From: an uncultured Pantoea sp. | GTDB lineage: Bacteria; Pseudomonadota; Gammaproteobacteria; Enterobacterales; Enterobacteriaceae | Length of the DNA stretch: 64,000 bases | Reading direction: 5' to 3' | NCBI GenBank assembly: GCA_913778495.1 | Contig: CAJYVD010000036.1 | Coordinates: 1 to 64,000, forward strand | Shown: positions 24,664-35,059 of the stretch, one piece after another | How positions within the stretch are numbered: position 1 is the first letter of the stretch | Layout: each line of letters opens with the position of its first letter | Program-made: the position numbers and the translations under genes | Notes under the pieces: generated by a model | Databases searched by the model: none | The model's input: only the letters and a program-made list of their open reading frames with translations | What the model was told of the DNA's origin: nothing

Positions 24664-26097
24664 ATGCAGGTTTTACATGTCTGTTCAGAGCTTTTCCCGC
24701 TGTTAAAAACCGGTGGATTGGCTGATGTCGTCGGCGCATTGCCTCAGGCTCAAATAGCCGATGGTACGGACACGCGGGTGCTGCTGCCCGCGTTTCCGGA
24801 TCTGCTCAAAGGGATTCCTGAGACCGAGATTGTCGCGGAGCTACAAACGTTTGCCGGGCCGGTTCGTCTGCTGTTAGGCGAGTTTAACGGTGTCGGTATT
24901 TACCTGATCGACGCCCCAACGCTCTACGATCGTCCCGGCAGCCCGTATCACGACACGGCGCAGTTCGCTTACGTGGATAACTATCTGCGCTTTGCGCTAC
25001 TCGGCTGGATGGGCGCAGAGCTGGCCAGCGGCATCGATTTGCAATGGCGACCGGATATCGTGCACGCACACGACTGGCACGCGGGCCTGACCTGCGCCTA
25101 CATTGCTGACCGCGGTCGCCCGGCGAAAACGGTGTTCACGGTCCACAATCTGGCGTACCAGGGCCTGTTCTCGGCGCGGCATCTGGACGAGATCCAGATT
25201 CCACCGGCGTTTTTCGCTATGCACGGCCTCGAATTTTTTGGCCAAATTTCTTACCTAAAGGCCGGGCTCTATTTTGCCGATCATATTACGGCCGTCAGCC
25301 CGACTTACGCGTTGGAAATTACGCGTCCCGAATTTGGCTATGGCATGGAGGCGCTGCTGGAGCAGCGGCTGCGTGAAGGGCGGTTAAGCGGCATTCTTAA
25401 CGGCGTGGACCCCGGCATCTGGGATCCGGCCCACGATCTGCTGCTCACGGCGCGCTACGATCGCGACACGCTGGAGAGCAAGGCGGAGAACAAGCGCCAG
25501 CTGCAAATTGCCATGGGCTTGCGCGTGGATGACAAGGTGCCGGTGTTCTGCGTCATCAGCCGCTTAACCAAGCAGAAAGGGCTGGATCTGGTGCTGGAAG
25601 CGCTGCCCGGCCTGCTGGCGCAGGGCGGTCAGCTGGTGCTGCTGGGTCAGGGCGATGCCGAGCTGCAGCAGGGCTTTCTGGCAGCCGCCGCGGAGCATCC
25701 CGGCAGCGTGGGCGTGCAGATTGGCTACCATGAAGCCTTTTCTCACCGCATTGTGGGCGGCGCGGATGTCATCATGGTACCCAGCCGTTTTGAACCGTGC
25801 GGCCTGACGCAGCTTTATGGTCTGAAATATGGCACGTTGCCGCTGGTACGTCGTACCGGCGGACTGGCGGACACCGTGCAAGACAGCTCGCTTGAGAACC
25901 TTGCTGACGGTGTTGCCAGCGGGTTCAGCTTTGAAGACAGTAATGCCTGGTCATTGTTGCGTGCGATCCGGCGCGCTTTTGTACTCTGGTCCCGTCCTGC
26001 TCTCTGGCGTTATGTACAGCGTCAGGCGATGGGGATGGATTTTAGTTGGCAGGTAGCCGCGCAGGCTTACCGCGATCTTTATCAACGCTTGCTGTAA
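24664..26097 (+). CDS. glgA: Glycogen synthase
   Basis: GlgA elongates alpha-1,4-glucan chains from ADP-glucose. The 477 residues equal E. coli GlgA. It is a GT5 enzyme with GT-B fold. The N-terminal domain carries the KTGGLADV signature (residues 15-22). The C-terminal domain holds the donor-site motif [19 protein letters not shown] near residue 373 and the second TGGLADTV near 399. It follows glgC by 62 bases and precedes glgP by 19 bases in the same operon. Confidence 0.98.
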   Translation: MQVLHVCSELFPLLKTGGLADVVGALPQAQIADGTDTRVLLPAFPDLLKGIPETEIVAELQTFAGPVRLLLGEFNGVGIYLIDAPTLYDRPGSPYHDTAQFAYVDNYLRFALLGWMGAELASGIDLQWRPDIVHAHDWHAGLTCAYIADRGRPAKTVFTVHNLAYQGLFSARHLDEIQIPPAFFAMHGLEFFGQISYLKAGLYFADHITAVSPTYALEITRPEFGYGMEALLEQRLREGRLSGILNGVDPGIWDPAHDLLLTARYDRDTLESKAENKRQLQIAMGLRVDDKVPVFCVISRLTKQKGLDLVLEALPGLLAQGGQLVLLGQGDAELQQGFLAAAAEHPGSVGVQIGYHEAFSHRIVGGADVIMVPSRFEPCGLTQLYGLKYGTLPLVRRTGGLADTVQDSSLENLADGVASGFSFEDSNAWSLLRAIRRAFVLWSRPALWRYVQRQAMGMDFSWQVAAQAYRDLYQRLL

Positions 26098-26116
26098 CGA
26101 GATTGGGACACTGGAT

Positions 26117-28564
26117 ATGAACGCACCTTTCACCTATGCCTCACCCACGTTGACGGTTGATGCCCTCAAGCACTCAATCGCCTATAAGCTGATGTTTACC
26201 ATTGGTAAAGATCCATCAATTGCCAACAAACACGAGTGGCTCAACGCCGCGCTGCTGGCGGTGCGCGACCGCATGGTGGAGCGCTGGCTGCGCTCCAGCC
26301 GCGCGCAACTGTCGCAGGATGTGCGGCAGGTGTACTACCTGTCGATGGAGTTTTTGATGGGCCGCACGCTGGGCAATGCCCTGCTGGCCATGGGGATCTA
26401 CGACGATCTTAATCAAGCGCTGGATGAAATGGGGCTCGATCTCAGTGAGCTGATGGAGGAGGAGAACGATCCTGGCCTCGGCAACGGCGGTCTCGGGCGA
26501 CTTGCTGCCTGTTTCCTTGACTCCCTCGCCACGCTCGGCCTGCCGGGCCGCGGCTACGGCATCCGCTACGACTACGGCATGTTCAAGCAAAACATCGTGG
26601 ACGGCCAGCAGCGTGAATCGCCCGATTACTGGCTGGAGTACGGTAATCCGTGGGAATTTCAGCGGTTCAACACGCGCTACAAGGTGCGCTTTGGCGGACG
26701 ACTGCAGCATGAAGGCAGCCGCGTACGGTGGTTGGAAACCGAGGAGATCGTGGCGATGGCCTACGATCAGATCATTCCCGGCTATGACACGGACGCGACC
26801 AACACGCTGCGCTTGTGGGGCGCGCAGGCCAGTAACGAGATCAACCTGGGGAAATTTAACCAGGGCGATTACTTTGCGGCGGTAGAAGACAAAAACCATT
26901 CGGAAAACGTGTCGCGCGTACTTTATCCCGACGACTCGACCTACTCAGGACGCGAGCTGCGCCTGCGGCAGGAGTATTTCCTCGTCTCTTCCACGGTGCA
27001 GGATATTCTGCACCGCCACTGGCAGATGCATGAAACTTGGGACAATTTGCCGGACAAGATCGCCATTCACCTCAACGATACGCACCCGGTGCTGGCCATC
27101 CCTGAGCTGATGCGCCTGCTGATCGACGATCACAAGTTCACGTGGGATGATGCATTCGAAGTGACCTGTCAGGTGTTCTCGTATACCAACCACACCTTGA
27201 TGAGCGAGGCGCTGGAAACCTGGCCGGTGGACATGATCGGCAAAATTTTGCCGCGTCACCTGAGCATTATTTTTGAAATCAACGACTACTTCCTGAAAAC
27301 CATTCAGGAGTACTACCCCGACGACTGGGATCTGCTGGCGCGCATTTCGATTATTGATGAAAACGACGGCCGCCGGGTGCGCATGGCGTGGCTGGCGGTG
27401 GTGGTTAGCCATAAAGTGAATGGCGTCTCGGAACTGCACTCCAATTTGATGGTGCAGTCGCTGTTCGCCGATTTTGCCCGACTGTTCCCCGGCCGCTTCT
27501 GCAACAAAACCAATGGCGTCACGCCGCGCCGCTGGCTGGCGCTGGCCAACCCAGCGCTCTCTGAAGTGCTGGATGAGACCATTGGCCGCACCTGGCGCAC
27601 CGACCTCAGCCAGCTGAGTGATTTAACCCCGCACATTGACTATCCGGCCTTTATTGAGCAGGTCGCCGACGCCAAATTCGCGAATAAAAAGCGGCTGGCG
27701 GAGTGGGTCGCGAAAAATATGGATATCGTACTCGATCCGCACGCGCTGTTTGATGTGCAGATCAAACGCATCCACGAATACAAGCGTCAGCTGCTGAACG
27801 TGCTGCACGTGATTACGCGCTATAACCGTATCAAGGCCGATCCCAGCGCCACGTGGGTGCCGCGCGTGAACATTTTTGCCGGGAAAGCGGCCTCGGCGTA
27901 TTACGTGGCGAAACACATCATTCATCTGATCAACGACGTCGCCGATGTGATCAACAACGATCCGCAGGTGAAAAACAAGCTGAAAGTGGTGTTTGTGCCC
28001 AACTACGGCGTGAGCCTGGCGCAGATCATTATTCCTGCCGCCGATCTCTCAGAACAGATCTCCACGGCGGGCACCGAAGCGTCCGGCACCAGTAACATGA
28101 AGTTTGCGCTCAACGGCGCATTGACCATTGGCACGCTGGATGGTGCCAACGTGGAGATGCGTGAGCACGTCGGCGCCGACAATATCTTTATCTTCGGGAA
28201 CACCACGCCACAGGTAGAGAAGCTGCGCCAGGAGGGCTACAACCCGCGTAAATACTTTGAGGAAGATGCCGAGCTGCATCAGGCGCTGACGCAAATCGCC
28301 ACCGGCGTGTTCAGCCCGCAGGAGCCGGGGCGCTACCGCAATCTGTTTGACGCGCTGGTGAGCTTTGGCGACCACTATCAGCTACTGGCCGACTACCGCA
28401 GCTATGTGGATACGCAGGACAAGGTGGATAAGCTTTACCGTCAACCCGCCGAGTGGCAGCGCCGCGCCGCGCTCAACATTGCCAATATGGGCTATTTCTC
28501 GTCCGACAGAACGATTCAAGAGTACGCCGACGAGATCTGGCATATCTCTCCCGTTAGGCTGTAA
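26117..28564 (+). CDS. glgP: Glycogen phosphorylase
   Basis: GlgP releases glucose 1-phosphate from glycogen ends by phosphorolysis with pyridoxal phosphate as cofactor. The 815 residues equal the E. coli length. [17 protein letters not shown] is near residue 120. The PLP-lysine signature [15 protein letters not shown] lies near residue 658. It closes the glgBXCAP operon, and an inverted repeat after the stop can act as a bidirectional terminator against the convergent dcrB. Confidence 0.98.
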   Translation: MNAPFTYASPTLTVDALKHSIAYKLMFTIGKDPSIANKHEWLNAALLAVRDRMVERWLRSSRAQLSQDVRQVYYLSMEFLMGRTLGNALLAMGIYDDLNQALDEMGLDLSELMEEENDPGLGNGGLGRLAACFLDSLATLGLPGRGYGIRYDYGMFKQNIVDGQQRESPDYWLEYGNPWEFQRFNTRYKVRFGGRLQHEGSRVRWLETEEIVAMAYDQIIPGYDTDATNTLRLWGAQASNEINLGKFNQGDYFAAVEDKNHSENVSRVLYPDDSTYSGRELRLRQEYFLVSSTVQDILHRHWQMHETWDNLPDKIAIHLNDTHPVLAIPELMRLLIDDHKFTWDDAFEVTCQVFSYTNHTLMSEALETWPVDMIGKILPRHLSIIFEINDYFLKTIQEYYPDDWDLLARISIIDENDGRRVRMAWLAVVVSHKVNGVSELHSNLMVQSLFADFARLFPGRFCNKTNGVTPRRWLALANPALSEVLDETIGRTWRTDLSQLSDLTPHIDYPAFIEQVADAKFANKKRLAEWVAKNMDIVLDPHALFDVQIKRIHEYKRQLLNVLHVITRYNRIKADPSATWVPRVNIFAGKAASAYYVAKHIIHLINDVADVINNDPQVKNKLKVVFVPNYGVSLAQIIIPAADLSEQISTAGTEASGTSNMKFALNGALTIGTLDGANVEMREHVGADNIFIFGNTTPQVEKLRQEGYNPRKYFEEDAELHQALTQIATGVFSPQEPGRYRNLFDALVSFGDHYQLLADYRSYVDTQDKVDKLYRQPAEWQRRAALNIANMGYFSSDRTIQEYADEIWHISPVRL

Positions 28565-28568
28565 ACGA

Positions 28569-28604
28569 AAACGCGTTCGCGGGATCTCTCCGGCGAACGC
28601 GTTT
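28569..28604. terminator. Bidirectional terminator between glgP and dcrB
   Basis: A perfect 12-bp inverted repeat (AAACGCGTTCGC / GCGAACGCGTTT) has a 12-nt loop between the convergent genes. The tail is T-rich but short in both directions, so efficiency is uncertain. Confidence 0.7.
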
Positions 28605-28642
28605 GATTGCGTGCAGCAGGCGAACACCTGCTGGCGTGCAAG

Positions 28643-29200
28643 TTACTTCAGGGTGATGGTTTTCACGATGGCGTCGGCGTCGCTCTGCGCCTTTTGCTGA
28701 TTATCGGCCGGCAGAGTGATCTGCATGGTCATCAGCTTACCGTCCACTTTCGCCAGAATCAGCGATGACCATGAGGTCTGGTTGTTGGCGGAAATCACCG
28801 TATCCAGCTGCTGCGCAGGCTTGTCTTTCAGCGTGACCGCTTTGTTCGACACTACCTGAAGCTGCGGATCGCGGTTGCGCTGCTGCTGCTCAAAGCGCTG
28901 CCCCAGCACATCCAACGCATCATTGTTGGTATCGCCAGCAATCACAATAATCGCGCGCTGGCCGGTTTCGTCGGCGTAAACGTGCATATTGTTGGCTTCA
29001 GAACCCAACTTTCCGCTCTTATCTGACATGCCCGCAGGCAGGCTAAAGCTGAGTTTACCGTCCATCAGATTTACCGTCTGAGCGGACTGAGTGGCGGTAG
29101 CGCCGCTGTTGTTGGCGGTGGCGTCGTCTTTCTTTTGATCGCATGCGGCAAGCCCAACGATCAGCAAGCTAATTCCGGCATATTTCACTACGTTACGCAT
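28643..29200 (-). CDS. dcrB: Inner-membrane lipoprotein DcrB
   Basis: DcrB is a lipoprotein known in E. coli for phage C1/C6 sensitivity and for helping lipoprotein trafficking. The 185-residue product has the E. coli length. Its N-terminus [20 protein letters not shown] gives lipobox LAAC (Cys20) followed by Asp, the inner-membrane retention signal. Conserved blocks are [14 protein letters not shown] near 45, [13 protein letters not shown] near 110 and [14 protein letters not shown] near 158. It is adjacent to yhhQ, as in E. coli. Confidence 0.93.
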   Translation of the reverse strand: MRNVVKYAGISLLIVGLAACDQKKDDATANNSGATATQSAQTVNLMDGKLSFSLPAGMSDKSGKLGSEANNMHVYADETGQRAIIVIAGDTNNDALDVLGQRFEQQQRNRDPQLQVVSNKAVTLKDKPAQQLDTVISANNQTSWSSLILAKVDGKLMTMQITLPADNQQKAQSDADAIVKTITLK

Positions 29201-29313
29201 TCTTATCCCTTTTCTCAGATCCTAATCAGGCGCTATACAAGCGAATTTACCGGGCAAAAGCAACCGTCGCTTTGTCAGGAAATCTTAGCGCACTGCGGCA
29301 GAACGTCTATCTC

Positions 29314-29982
29314 CTATTGGCTGAAATTAACCTGGCGCTGCGCGGCGCGATCGGCCAGGCGCTTCAGTGCGGTGTTCAGCAGCACGCCGTAGGCGGGCAA
29401 GAAGAAAATCATGCAGATGAGGACTTTGAAGCTGTAATCCACCAGCGCAATCTCTACCCAGTGTGACGCCATAAACGGGTCCGGACTTTTGTAGAACGCG
29501 ATGAAAAAGAACGCCAGCGTATCGCTGATATTGCCAAGGAACATGGCGGAAGCGGGCGCGATCCACCATTGAGGTAGCTGACGCAGGCGGTTAAACACAT
29601 GCACGTCAAGGATCTGGCCCAGCGCATAGGCCATAAAACTGGCGCAGGCGATGCGTGCGACGAACAGATTGACGTTTTGCAGCGACGACCAGCCCTGCCA
29701 CGCGCCCTGATAGAACACACAAGAGACCACATAGGAGATAAACAGCGCCGGAATCATCACCGCTAAAATGATGCGCCGCGCCAGCGGTGCGCCAAAAATG
29801 CGTACGGTAAGGTCGGTGGCGAGGAAAATAAACGGGAAACTGAACGCGCCCCACGTGGTATGGAAGCCAAAGATCGCCACCGGGAGCTGCACCAGATAGT
29901 TACTGGAGGTGATCACCAACAAATGAAACAGCGACAGCCAAAACAGCGCGTGCATGCGCTGACCTGCAGATAAAACCAGCAT
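29314..29982 (-). CDS. yhhQ: Queuosine precursor (preQ0/preQ1) transporter YhhQ
   Basis: YhhQ imports 7-deazaguanine precursors for queuosine tRNA modification (VUT/ECF-like family). Starting at ATG 29982 gives 222 residues (E. coli 221), with AAAAGG as ribosome-binding site. The open frame extends 29 codons further but that part is not homologous. Six hydrophobic helices are visible. Conserved blocks are HLLVITSSNYLVQLPVAIFG near 20 and FHTTWGAFSFPFIFLATDLT near 40. VHVFNRLRQLPQWW lies near 126. It is divergent from tusA. Confidence 0.93.
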   Translation of the reverse strand: MLVLSAGQRMHALFWLSLFHLLVITSSNYLVQLPVAIFGFHTTWGAFSFPFIFLATDLTVRIFGAPLARRIILAVMIPALFISYVVSCVFYQGAWQGWSSLQNVNLFVARIACASFMAYALGQILDVHVFNRLRQLPQWWIAPASAMFLGNISDTLAFFFIAFYKSPDPFMASHWVEIALVDYSFKVLICMIFFLPAYGVLLNTALKRLADRAAQRQVNFSQ

Positions 29983-30199
29983 AATGTACCTTTTTAGTGG
30001 TGGGGTGAGGGAACCCAATTTTCCGCCAGCGCGGCGCTTGCCGTCAGGACAGGGCGGATCGATTAACAAAAAACGGTCGGCATCTTATCGTGTTGCGCAA
30101 CGAATGCAATGGTTAATTTTAACGCAATCGTTATCGCCTTGCGCTGGTGAATCGGCGCGCTAGAATGGGCGCCCACTCCCTTATTGAAGACAGCACATT

Positions 30200-30451
30200 A
30201 TGAGCGATGCTTTTTCTGCGCCGGACCACACGCTTGACGCGCTCGGCCTGCGCTGCCCTGAGCCCGTTATGATGGTGCGCAAAACGGTGCGCACCATGCA
30301 GGCCGGTGAAACCTTGCTGATCATTGCCGACGATCCGGCCACCACGCGCGATATTCCCGGCTTTTGCCGCTATATGGATCACCAGCTGCTGGCACAGCAA
30401 ACCGACACGCTGCCGTACCAGTATCTCATCCAAAAAGGCGCAGCGGCTTAA
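30200..30451 (+). CDS. tusA: Sulfur carrier protein TusA
   Basis: TusA accepts persulfide sulfur from IscS and passes it to TusBCD/E for 2-thiouridine formation at tRNA wobble positions. The product has 83 residues (81 in E. coli). The invariant acceptor Cys19 lies in the motif LRCPEPVMM. The gene is divergent from yhhQ, linking two wobble-base modification functions. Its TAA stop overlaps the TAA of the convergent zntA by 4 nt. Confidence 0.97.
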   Translation: MSDAFSAPDHTLDALGLRCPEPVMMVRKTVRTMQAGETLLIIADDPATTRDIPGFCRYMDHQLLAQQTDTLPYQYLIQKGAAA

Positions 30452-32706
30452 CGCTGTCGTAGCAGGCGCAGCGCGTTGGCCGTGACCAGCGCGGTGGCGC
30501 CGGAATCCGCCAGAACCGCCAGCCACAGGCCAGTAAAGCCCAGCAGCGTGGTGATCAGGAACAGGCCTTTCAGCCCCAGGGCGATCGCGATATTTTGCCG
30601 AATCACCGCTCGGGTGCGACGCGCCAGTGCGATGCTGTGCGGCAGAATGGTGAGATTGCTGTGGCTTAAGGCGGCATCCGCGGCCTCCAGGGCGACATCC
30701 GTGCCGCTGCCCATTGCAATGCCGATATCCGCCGCTTTCATGGCAGGGGCATCGTTAATACCGTCGCCCACCATCGCCAGCGGCTGGCGATGACGCAGTT
30801 CGCGTACCGCTTGTACCTTATCGCCCGGTAACAAGCTGGCGCGGTAGTCCATCGCCAGCTGCCCCGCAATGGCCGCCGCCGCGCGTGGGTTGTCGCCGGT
30901 CAGCATGATGCTGCGAATCCCCAGCGCACGTAAGGCTTGCAGCGCATTGGCCGCCTCGTCGCGCAGCCGATCGCGCAGGGCGATGATGCCCTCGGCCTGC
31001 TGATTCTGAAGTAAAATCACCACGCTATTGCCCTCGGCTTCCAGTTGCGCAATGTGCTGTTGCGCCTCCGGCGTCAGGTCGGTGACGTCACGCGGCGCGC
31101 GCAGCTGCCACATCACGCCGTCGATGCGGGCACAAATGCCGCTGCCCGCTAGCGTCTGCTGCTCGTGGGCGTCAGGTATCGCCAGTTGGCGCTGCTGCGC
31201 TTCCGCCACGATAGCCTGCGCCAGCGGATGTCGCGCGCCTTGCTCAACCGCCGCCGCCATGCGCAGCAGGCCATTATCGTCGCGCTCTGCCAGAGGCACG
31301 ATCTGCGTAACCTGCGGTTTTCCCACGGTCAGCGTGCCGGTTTTATCAAAGGCGATCGCCTCAATGCGGCTGAGCGTTTCCAGCGCTGCGCCGCCTTTGA
31401 TCAGCGCGCCCTGACGCGCCGCCGCGGCCAAACCCGACGTGATGGCGGCGGGGGTGGAAATCACCAGCGCACAGGGACATCCGATTAACAGCAGCGTCAG
31501 GCCCTTATAAATCCACGCTGACCACGCGCCCGCACCCAGCAGCGGGGGCAGCACCATCACCAGCAGCGCCAACAGCATAATCGCCGGGGTGTAAATGCGG
31601 CTAAAGCGATCGATAAAGCGCTCAACCGGCGCACGGTGGCTTTCGGCCTCCTCAATCAGGTGCAGGATGCGATCGATGGCGCTTTCCCCCGGCTGCGACA
31701 GCACCGTGAGCGTCACGCGGCGATCCACGCTGGTGGCGCCAGCCATGACGGCTTCCCCCGGCTCGCGCAGCACCGGTAGCGCTTCGCCGGTGAGGGCGCT
31801 CTCATCAAAACTGGCGCTGACGTTCAGCAGTTGACCGTCGGCAGGTAGGCGATCGCCAGCGGCTACTTCAATCACATCGCCTGGCCGCAGCGCCTCCAGC
31901 GCCACCTGCTCGCGACGCCGATCGCGCAGGCGCGTTGCGGTTGCCGGGCGCAGCGCCATCAGGGCCGTTACGCCACGTCGCGCGCGCGTTGCGGCATAGC
32001 GCTCCAGACGTTCGCCCATCTGAAACAGCAGCAGCACCATTGCGGCTTCGGCGTGCGCACCCAGCACCAGCGCGCCGGCGGCCGCCACCGTCATGAGCGT
32101 TTCAATACTGAAAGGCGTTCCGCTCCGTATCAGCCGCCACGCGCTGCGCGCCACGGGAGCCAGCCCAACCAGGGTTGCCAACACAAACAGCCGATCGCCC
32201 CACAGCGGCGTCACACGGCCAAGCAGCCAACCGCTGGCAATCAGCAGGGCCAGCAGTAGCAGGCCAACCTGAGACGGCCAGCGGGAAGGGGTTGGCGGCG
32301 GGGCTTCATGGCCGTGCAGCGTGAAGCCAAGGCGCTTAACCGCCTGCTCGACGGCGCGGCTAACGTCGCTATCGGACTCCACCACCAGCTTCTCGCTGGC
32401 AAACATTACGCGCGCCGCACGCACCTGCGGCAGCTGACGAACGGCGGTTTCAATGCTGCGCGCGCAGGCTGGACAATCCATACCGCGAATGCCCCACGTG
32501 AGTGCGGTACTGGAGGCGGGGCCGTCGGGCTCGGCATCCGCGACGGGCACAGCCGTTTCGTCTCCCGCGCAGCAGCGATCTGGCTCGGCGACGGTGAGTG
32601 TGGCGGCAGCAATATTAAGGGCGTGTGGACGGTGAGCCGCGCGCGTACAGGGCTGCAGCGCGCTGTGCGACACGCCACAGCGGCAGGAAGAGGACGGTGC
32701 GTGCAT
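30448..32706 (-). CDS. zntA: Zn(II)/Cd(II)/Pb(II)-translocating P1B-type ATPase
   Basis: ZntA exports zinc, cadmium and lead across the inner membrane. The product has 752 residues (732 in E. coli); the extra length is in a Cys/His-containing N-terminus with a CxC pair (8-10) and CC (about 46-47). A heavy-metal-associated domain carries GMDCPAC near 75. The transmembrane metal site is CPC at 410-412, and the phosphorylated Asp454 sits in DKTGTLT. The [12 protein letters not shown] hinge lies near 650. A MerR-family ZntR-type promoter lies upstream. It overlaps tusA tail to tail. Confidence 0.97.
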   Translation of the reverse strand: MHAPSSSCRCGVSHSALQPCTRAAHRPHALNIAAATLTVAEPDRCCAGDETAVPVADAEPDGPASSTALTWGIRGMDCPACARSIETAVRQLPQVRAARVMFASEKLVVESDSDVSRAVEQAVKRLGFTLHGHEAPPPTPSRWPSQVGLLLLALLIASGWLLGRVTPLWGDRLFVLATLVGLAPVARSAWRLIRSGTPFSIETLMTVAAAGALVLGAHAEAAMVLLLFQMGERLERYAATRARRGVTALMALRPATATRLRDRRREQVALEALRPGDVIEVAAGDRLPADGQLLNVSASFDESALTGEALPVLREPGEAVMAGATSVDRRVTLTVLSQPGESAIDRILHLIEEAESHRAPVERFIDRFSRIYTPAIMLLALLVMVLPPLLGAGAWSAWIYKGLTLLLIGCPCALVISTPAAITSGLAAAARQGALIKGGAALETLSRIEAIAFDKTGTLTVGKPQVTQIVPLAERDDNGLLRMAAAVEQGARHPLAQAIVAEAQQRQLAIPDAHEQQTLAGSGICARIDGVMWQLRAPRDVTDLTPEAQQHIAQLEAEGNSVVILLQNQQAEGIIALRDRLRDEAANALQALRALGIRSIMLTGDNPRAAAAIAGQLAMDYRASLLPGDKVQAVRELRHRQPLAMVGDGINDAPAMKAADIGIAMGSGTDVALEAADAALSHSNLTILPHSIALARRTRAVIRQNIAIALGLKGLFLITTLLGFTGLWLAVLADSGATALVTANALRLLRQR

Positions 32707-32720
32707 AACGATCTCCGCGT

Positions 32721-32750
32721 TCAGGACGTGAGCACATGCCCACGTCCTGA
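32721..32750 (-). repeat. Perfect inverted repeat in zntA leader
   Basis: TCAGGACGTG (32721-32730) and CACGTCCTGA (32741-32750) form a perfect 10-bp inverted repeat with a 10-nt centre. It lies between the ZntR-type -10 element and the zntA start, straddling the predicted transcription start. Its role is unknown: it could be a second operator or, if transcribed, a 5' hairpin. Confidence 0.75.
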
Positions 32751-32782
32751 AGGTTACACTCTGGAGTCCACTCCAGAGTCAA
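32751..32782 (-). promoter_or_regulatory. ZntR operator and promoter of zntA
   Basis: The 22-bp dyad ACTCTGGAGT-CC-ACTCCAGAGT (32758-32779) is perfect apart from its two central bases and matches the E. coli ZntR operator. On the minus strand it sits between -35 TTGACT (32777-32782) and -10 TAACCT (32751-32756). The spacer is 20 bp, the overlong spacing typical of MerR-family activated promoters. zntR itself is not in the window. Confidence 0.93.
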
Positions 32783-32797
32783 GCGGGAGACGCTGGA

Positions 32798-33427
32798 TTA
32801 GTAAAGCCAGAGAGAGCGCACGATCATGAAGTGGCCCGCAAAGTAACAGGCGGCCACCAGCGCGCTGTCGGCGCTGAAGCGACGACGAAAGTGACTGATA
32901 AACCAAATGATATTGGCCAGCAGCAGCAATCCAGCCCCTACCAGCAGTGAAAAACTGTAATCCGTGGGGCGGAAGACGTAGTTTTCAGCGGCAAGCCAGG
33001 TCATGACCAGCGTCATGCCAATTAGCGTACAAATTGGCCAGCGCAGCGCGTCAAGTCTGCTCCACAGGGTGCCGATGACCACGGCGCCAATCACCAGCAG
33101 CGTCACGGGAATCGGCCAATAGAAGCTCACGGTCATTTGCGCGGCAAAGCTGATGGTATACAGCAGGTGAGACAAGAAGAACGCGCCCAGCGCATAAAGC
33201 ATTTGCTGACGCGGCAGCAACATCAGCGCATCGCCCACCAGCGTGGCGACCAGGCCCGCGAGGATCAGGTAGTCCGTGGTGTTGCGCGTAGGGGCTTGCC
33301 AGGCCCAAGCGACCAGCAGCAGCAGCGTGACGGGTTTAAATAACCAGCGCTGCCACTGGGGACCGCGGTAGGAGGCGTCGACATAAAGCCAACCGGAAAA
33401 AAGTACGGCAAGAAAAGACCACAGCAT
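32798..33427 (-). CDS. yhhN: YhhN/TMEM86-family membrane protein (lysoplasmalogenase-like)
   Basis: A member of the YhhN family, whose animal relatives (TMEM86) hydrolyse lysoplasmalogen; the bacterial role is not established. The product has 209 residues (208 in E. coli) and about eight hydrophobic helices. Conserved polar residues lie within membrane segments, for example [10 protein letters not shown] near 65 and [18 protein letters not shown] at the C-terminus. It is on the same strand as zntA with its start 626 bases upstream, but the zntA promoter lies between the two, so they are probably separate transcripts. Confidence 0.9.
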   Translation of the reverse strand: MLWSFLAVLFSGWLYVDASYRGPQWQRWLFKPVTLLLLVAWAWQAPTRNTTDYLILAGLVATLVGDALMLLPRQQMLYALGAFFLSHLLYTISFAAQMTVSFYWPIPVTLLVIGAVVIGTLWSRLDALRWPICTLIGMTLVMTWLAAENYVFRPTDYSFSLLVGAGLLLLANIIWFISHFRRRFSADSALVAACYFAGHFMIVRSLWLY

Positions 33428-33587
33428 GATTTCTCCCTTTGCTGAACTCCACGTTCAGCGTTAATTTTCCCAAAATCGCCCTCTCAGTTTAAGTTACCCC
33501 CGGCGAATGTGACAGTCGGTGTCGTCTGGTTGTATCCTTTACGACTTGAAACCGTTCCCGATACCCCCGCAAAGTGCGAGAGAAAAC

Positions 33588-33944
33588 ATGAGCAAACCAC
33601 CGCTAATCTTTTTTATCGTTCTGGCGATCATTGCCATTTTGGCGACCCGTCAGTTTATCAAGCAGCGCCGCGAAGCGGCCGTGAACGATGCGTCACCGGT
33701 ACGCGCCATGGCCGTGGAGGTCAAAACCAAACGTGAAGTTCCGTCACCGAATCTGCGCTCGCGTCAGCGCGAACACATCGTGGCGGAAAACATGAAGTAT
33801 GAAGCGTGGTTCCACCCGCTAAATGGGGCCGGCGACTTTAAGGTTGCGCTCAGCGCGGATGACTATCACCGCATGGACAAAGGCGTGAAAGGCGAGTTAA
33901 AGATGCAGGGCAGCCGCTTTGTGAGCTTTACGCCCGCCCGCTAA
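33588..33944 (+). CDS. yhhM: DUF2500 membrane-anchored protein YhhM
   Basis: A 118-residue protein (119 in E. coli YhhM) with one N-terminal transmembrane helix (about 5-20). It has a soluble domain with the conserved LRSRQREHIVAENMKYEAWF near 60 and a C-terminal GSRFVSFTPAR. Start ATG 33588 is chosen because it gives the homologous MSKPPLIFFIV beginning; the frame is open 23 codons further upstream. The function is unknown. A 7-bp GC hairpin without a T run (33949-33967) lies between it and the convergent yhhL. Confidence 0.88.
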   Translation: MSKPPLIFFIVLAIIAILATRQFIKQRREAAVNDASPVRAMAVEVKTKREVPSPNLRSRQREHIVAENMKYEAWFHPLNGAGDFKVALSADDYHRMDKGVKGELKMQGSRFVSFTPAR

Positions 33945-33972
33945 GCTGGTGCGCCGCAAGGGCGCACGGTGC

Positions 33973-34242
33973 TTACATTTTAGGATAATGCCGCTTTTGC
34001 CACGCCAGCAGCTCAAAGACGCCAAAAAAGAAAATTTTCGCTTGGGTGGCGCGGCTAAGTTTGGGCGCCTCTTTAGGCTGGGTTGCGCGCAGCAGCACCA
34101 GCTGGAGGCCGTGCATAATCACCATAAAGAACAGAGCGACGTGCACGAAATAGCGCAGCGGCACCGGAAACGGATGCACCAGGTTAAGCAGTAAAAAAGC
34201 CCACACGCCTACCATCAGTAAGCGTCCCAGATTAAGCCACAT
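33973..34242 (-). CDS. yhhL: DUF1145 small membrane protein YhhL
   Basis: An 89-residue protein (same as E. coli YhhL) with two hydrophobic segments (about 5-22 and 30-50), a conserved HPFPVPLRYFVHVALFFMV block and a C-terminal FFGVFELLAWQK. The start at 34242 overlaps the end of rsmD by 11 nt, indicating translational coupling. The longer frame from 34353 lies inside rsmD and is not homologous. The function is unknown. Confidence 0.88.
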   Translation of the reverse strand: MWLNLGRLLMVGVWAFLLLNLVHPFPVPLRYFVHVALFFMVIMHGLQLVLLRATQPKEAPKLSRATQAKIFFFGVFELLAWQKRHYPKM

Positions 34243-34840
34243 TGTGCGTCTCCTGTTGGCGTTGATAGAGGCGATAAGCCACCTGTCCGGCAATTTTCTC
34301 GCGGTATAAATCCCAGTTGGCCGGGGCAACGGGGGCGCCGTGCTCCACTTCACTTTCTACATAGATTAGCGCGTGTTCACTCAGCCAGCCGTTTTGCTCC
34401 AGCAGCGTGAGGGTTTCCTGCAGCAGCCCTTTACGGAACGGTGGATCGACAAACACGATATCAAATGGCGTGCCGGGTTGGCTCAACCACTGCAACGTAT
34501 TGGCCTGCACCACGACGCCCTGCGTGGCGCGCAGCGTCTGCAAATTATGCGTCAGCTGCTGAGCCACGCTGCGGTCCAGCTCCAGCAAGGTGGCGCTGGC
34601 CGCATAGCGCGACAGCGCTTCCAGCCCTAACGCGCCGCTGCCGGCGAAGCAGTCGAGGCAGCGGGCCTGTTGAATGTCAGGGGCCAGCCAGTTAAACAGG
34701 GTTTCACGCACGCGGTCGGTGGTGGGACGCAATCCATCACTATTGGGCACGGGAAGTTTTCGGCCGCGCCACTGCCCGCCAATAATGCGGATCTGGCCTG
34801 CGGCGCTGCTACTGCGGGGAGATTTAGGCATGTCGCTCAT
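34232..34840 (-). CDS. rsmD: 16S rRNA (guanine966-N2)-methyltransferase RsmD
   Basis: RsmD methylates G966 of 16S rRNA in the 30S head using S-adenosylmethionine. The product has 202 residues (198 in E. coli). After a variable Ser-rich N-terminus it shows IRIIGGQWRGRKLPVP (17-32), the SAM-binding CLDCFAGSGALGLEALSR near 60 and the catalytic VDPPF motif near 133. It is divergent from ftsY and overlaps yhhL. Confidence 0.96.
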   Translation of the reverse strand: MSDMPKSPRSSSAAGQIRIIGGQWRGRKLPVPNSDGLRPTTDRVRETLFNWLAPDIQQARCLDCFAGSGALGLEALSRYAASATLLELDRSVAQQLTHNLQTLRATQGVVVQANTLQWLSQPGTPFDIVFVDPPFRKGLLQETLTLLEQNGWLSEHALIYVESEVEHGAPVAPANWDLYREKIAGQVAYRLYQRQQETHNVA

Positions 34841-35059
34841 AACTCGTCATAATTTGTTGCGTAGTTTAACGGGCGCTGCGGGCAGAAGAAACGTTAAAAA
34901 AGGGTGCTGTGGTGCGCTGGCTGGAAAGTGTTAGACTATTGAGTTGGTATCGCGCGCGTAATTGCCTGATTTTTACGCCGCTCATGCGCGAAAGCATTAA
35001 ATTTTATCCCCTGGGAAACGAATCACCGGGAATAAGCCATCGAGGAGTGTGGTCACACA

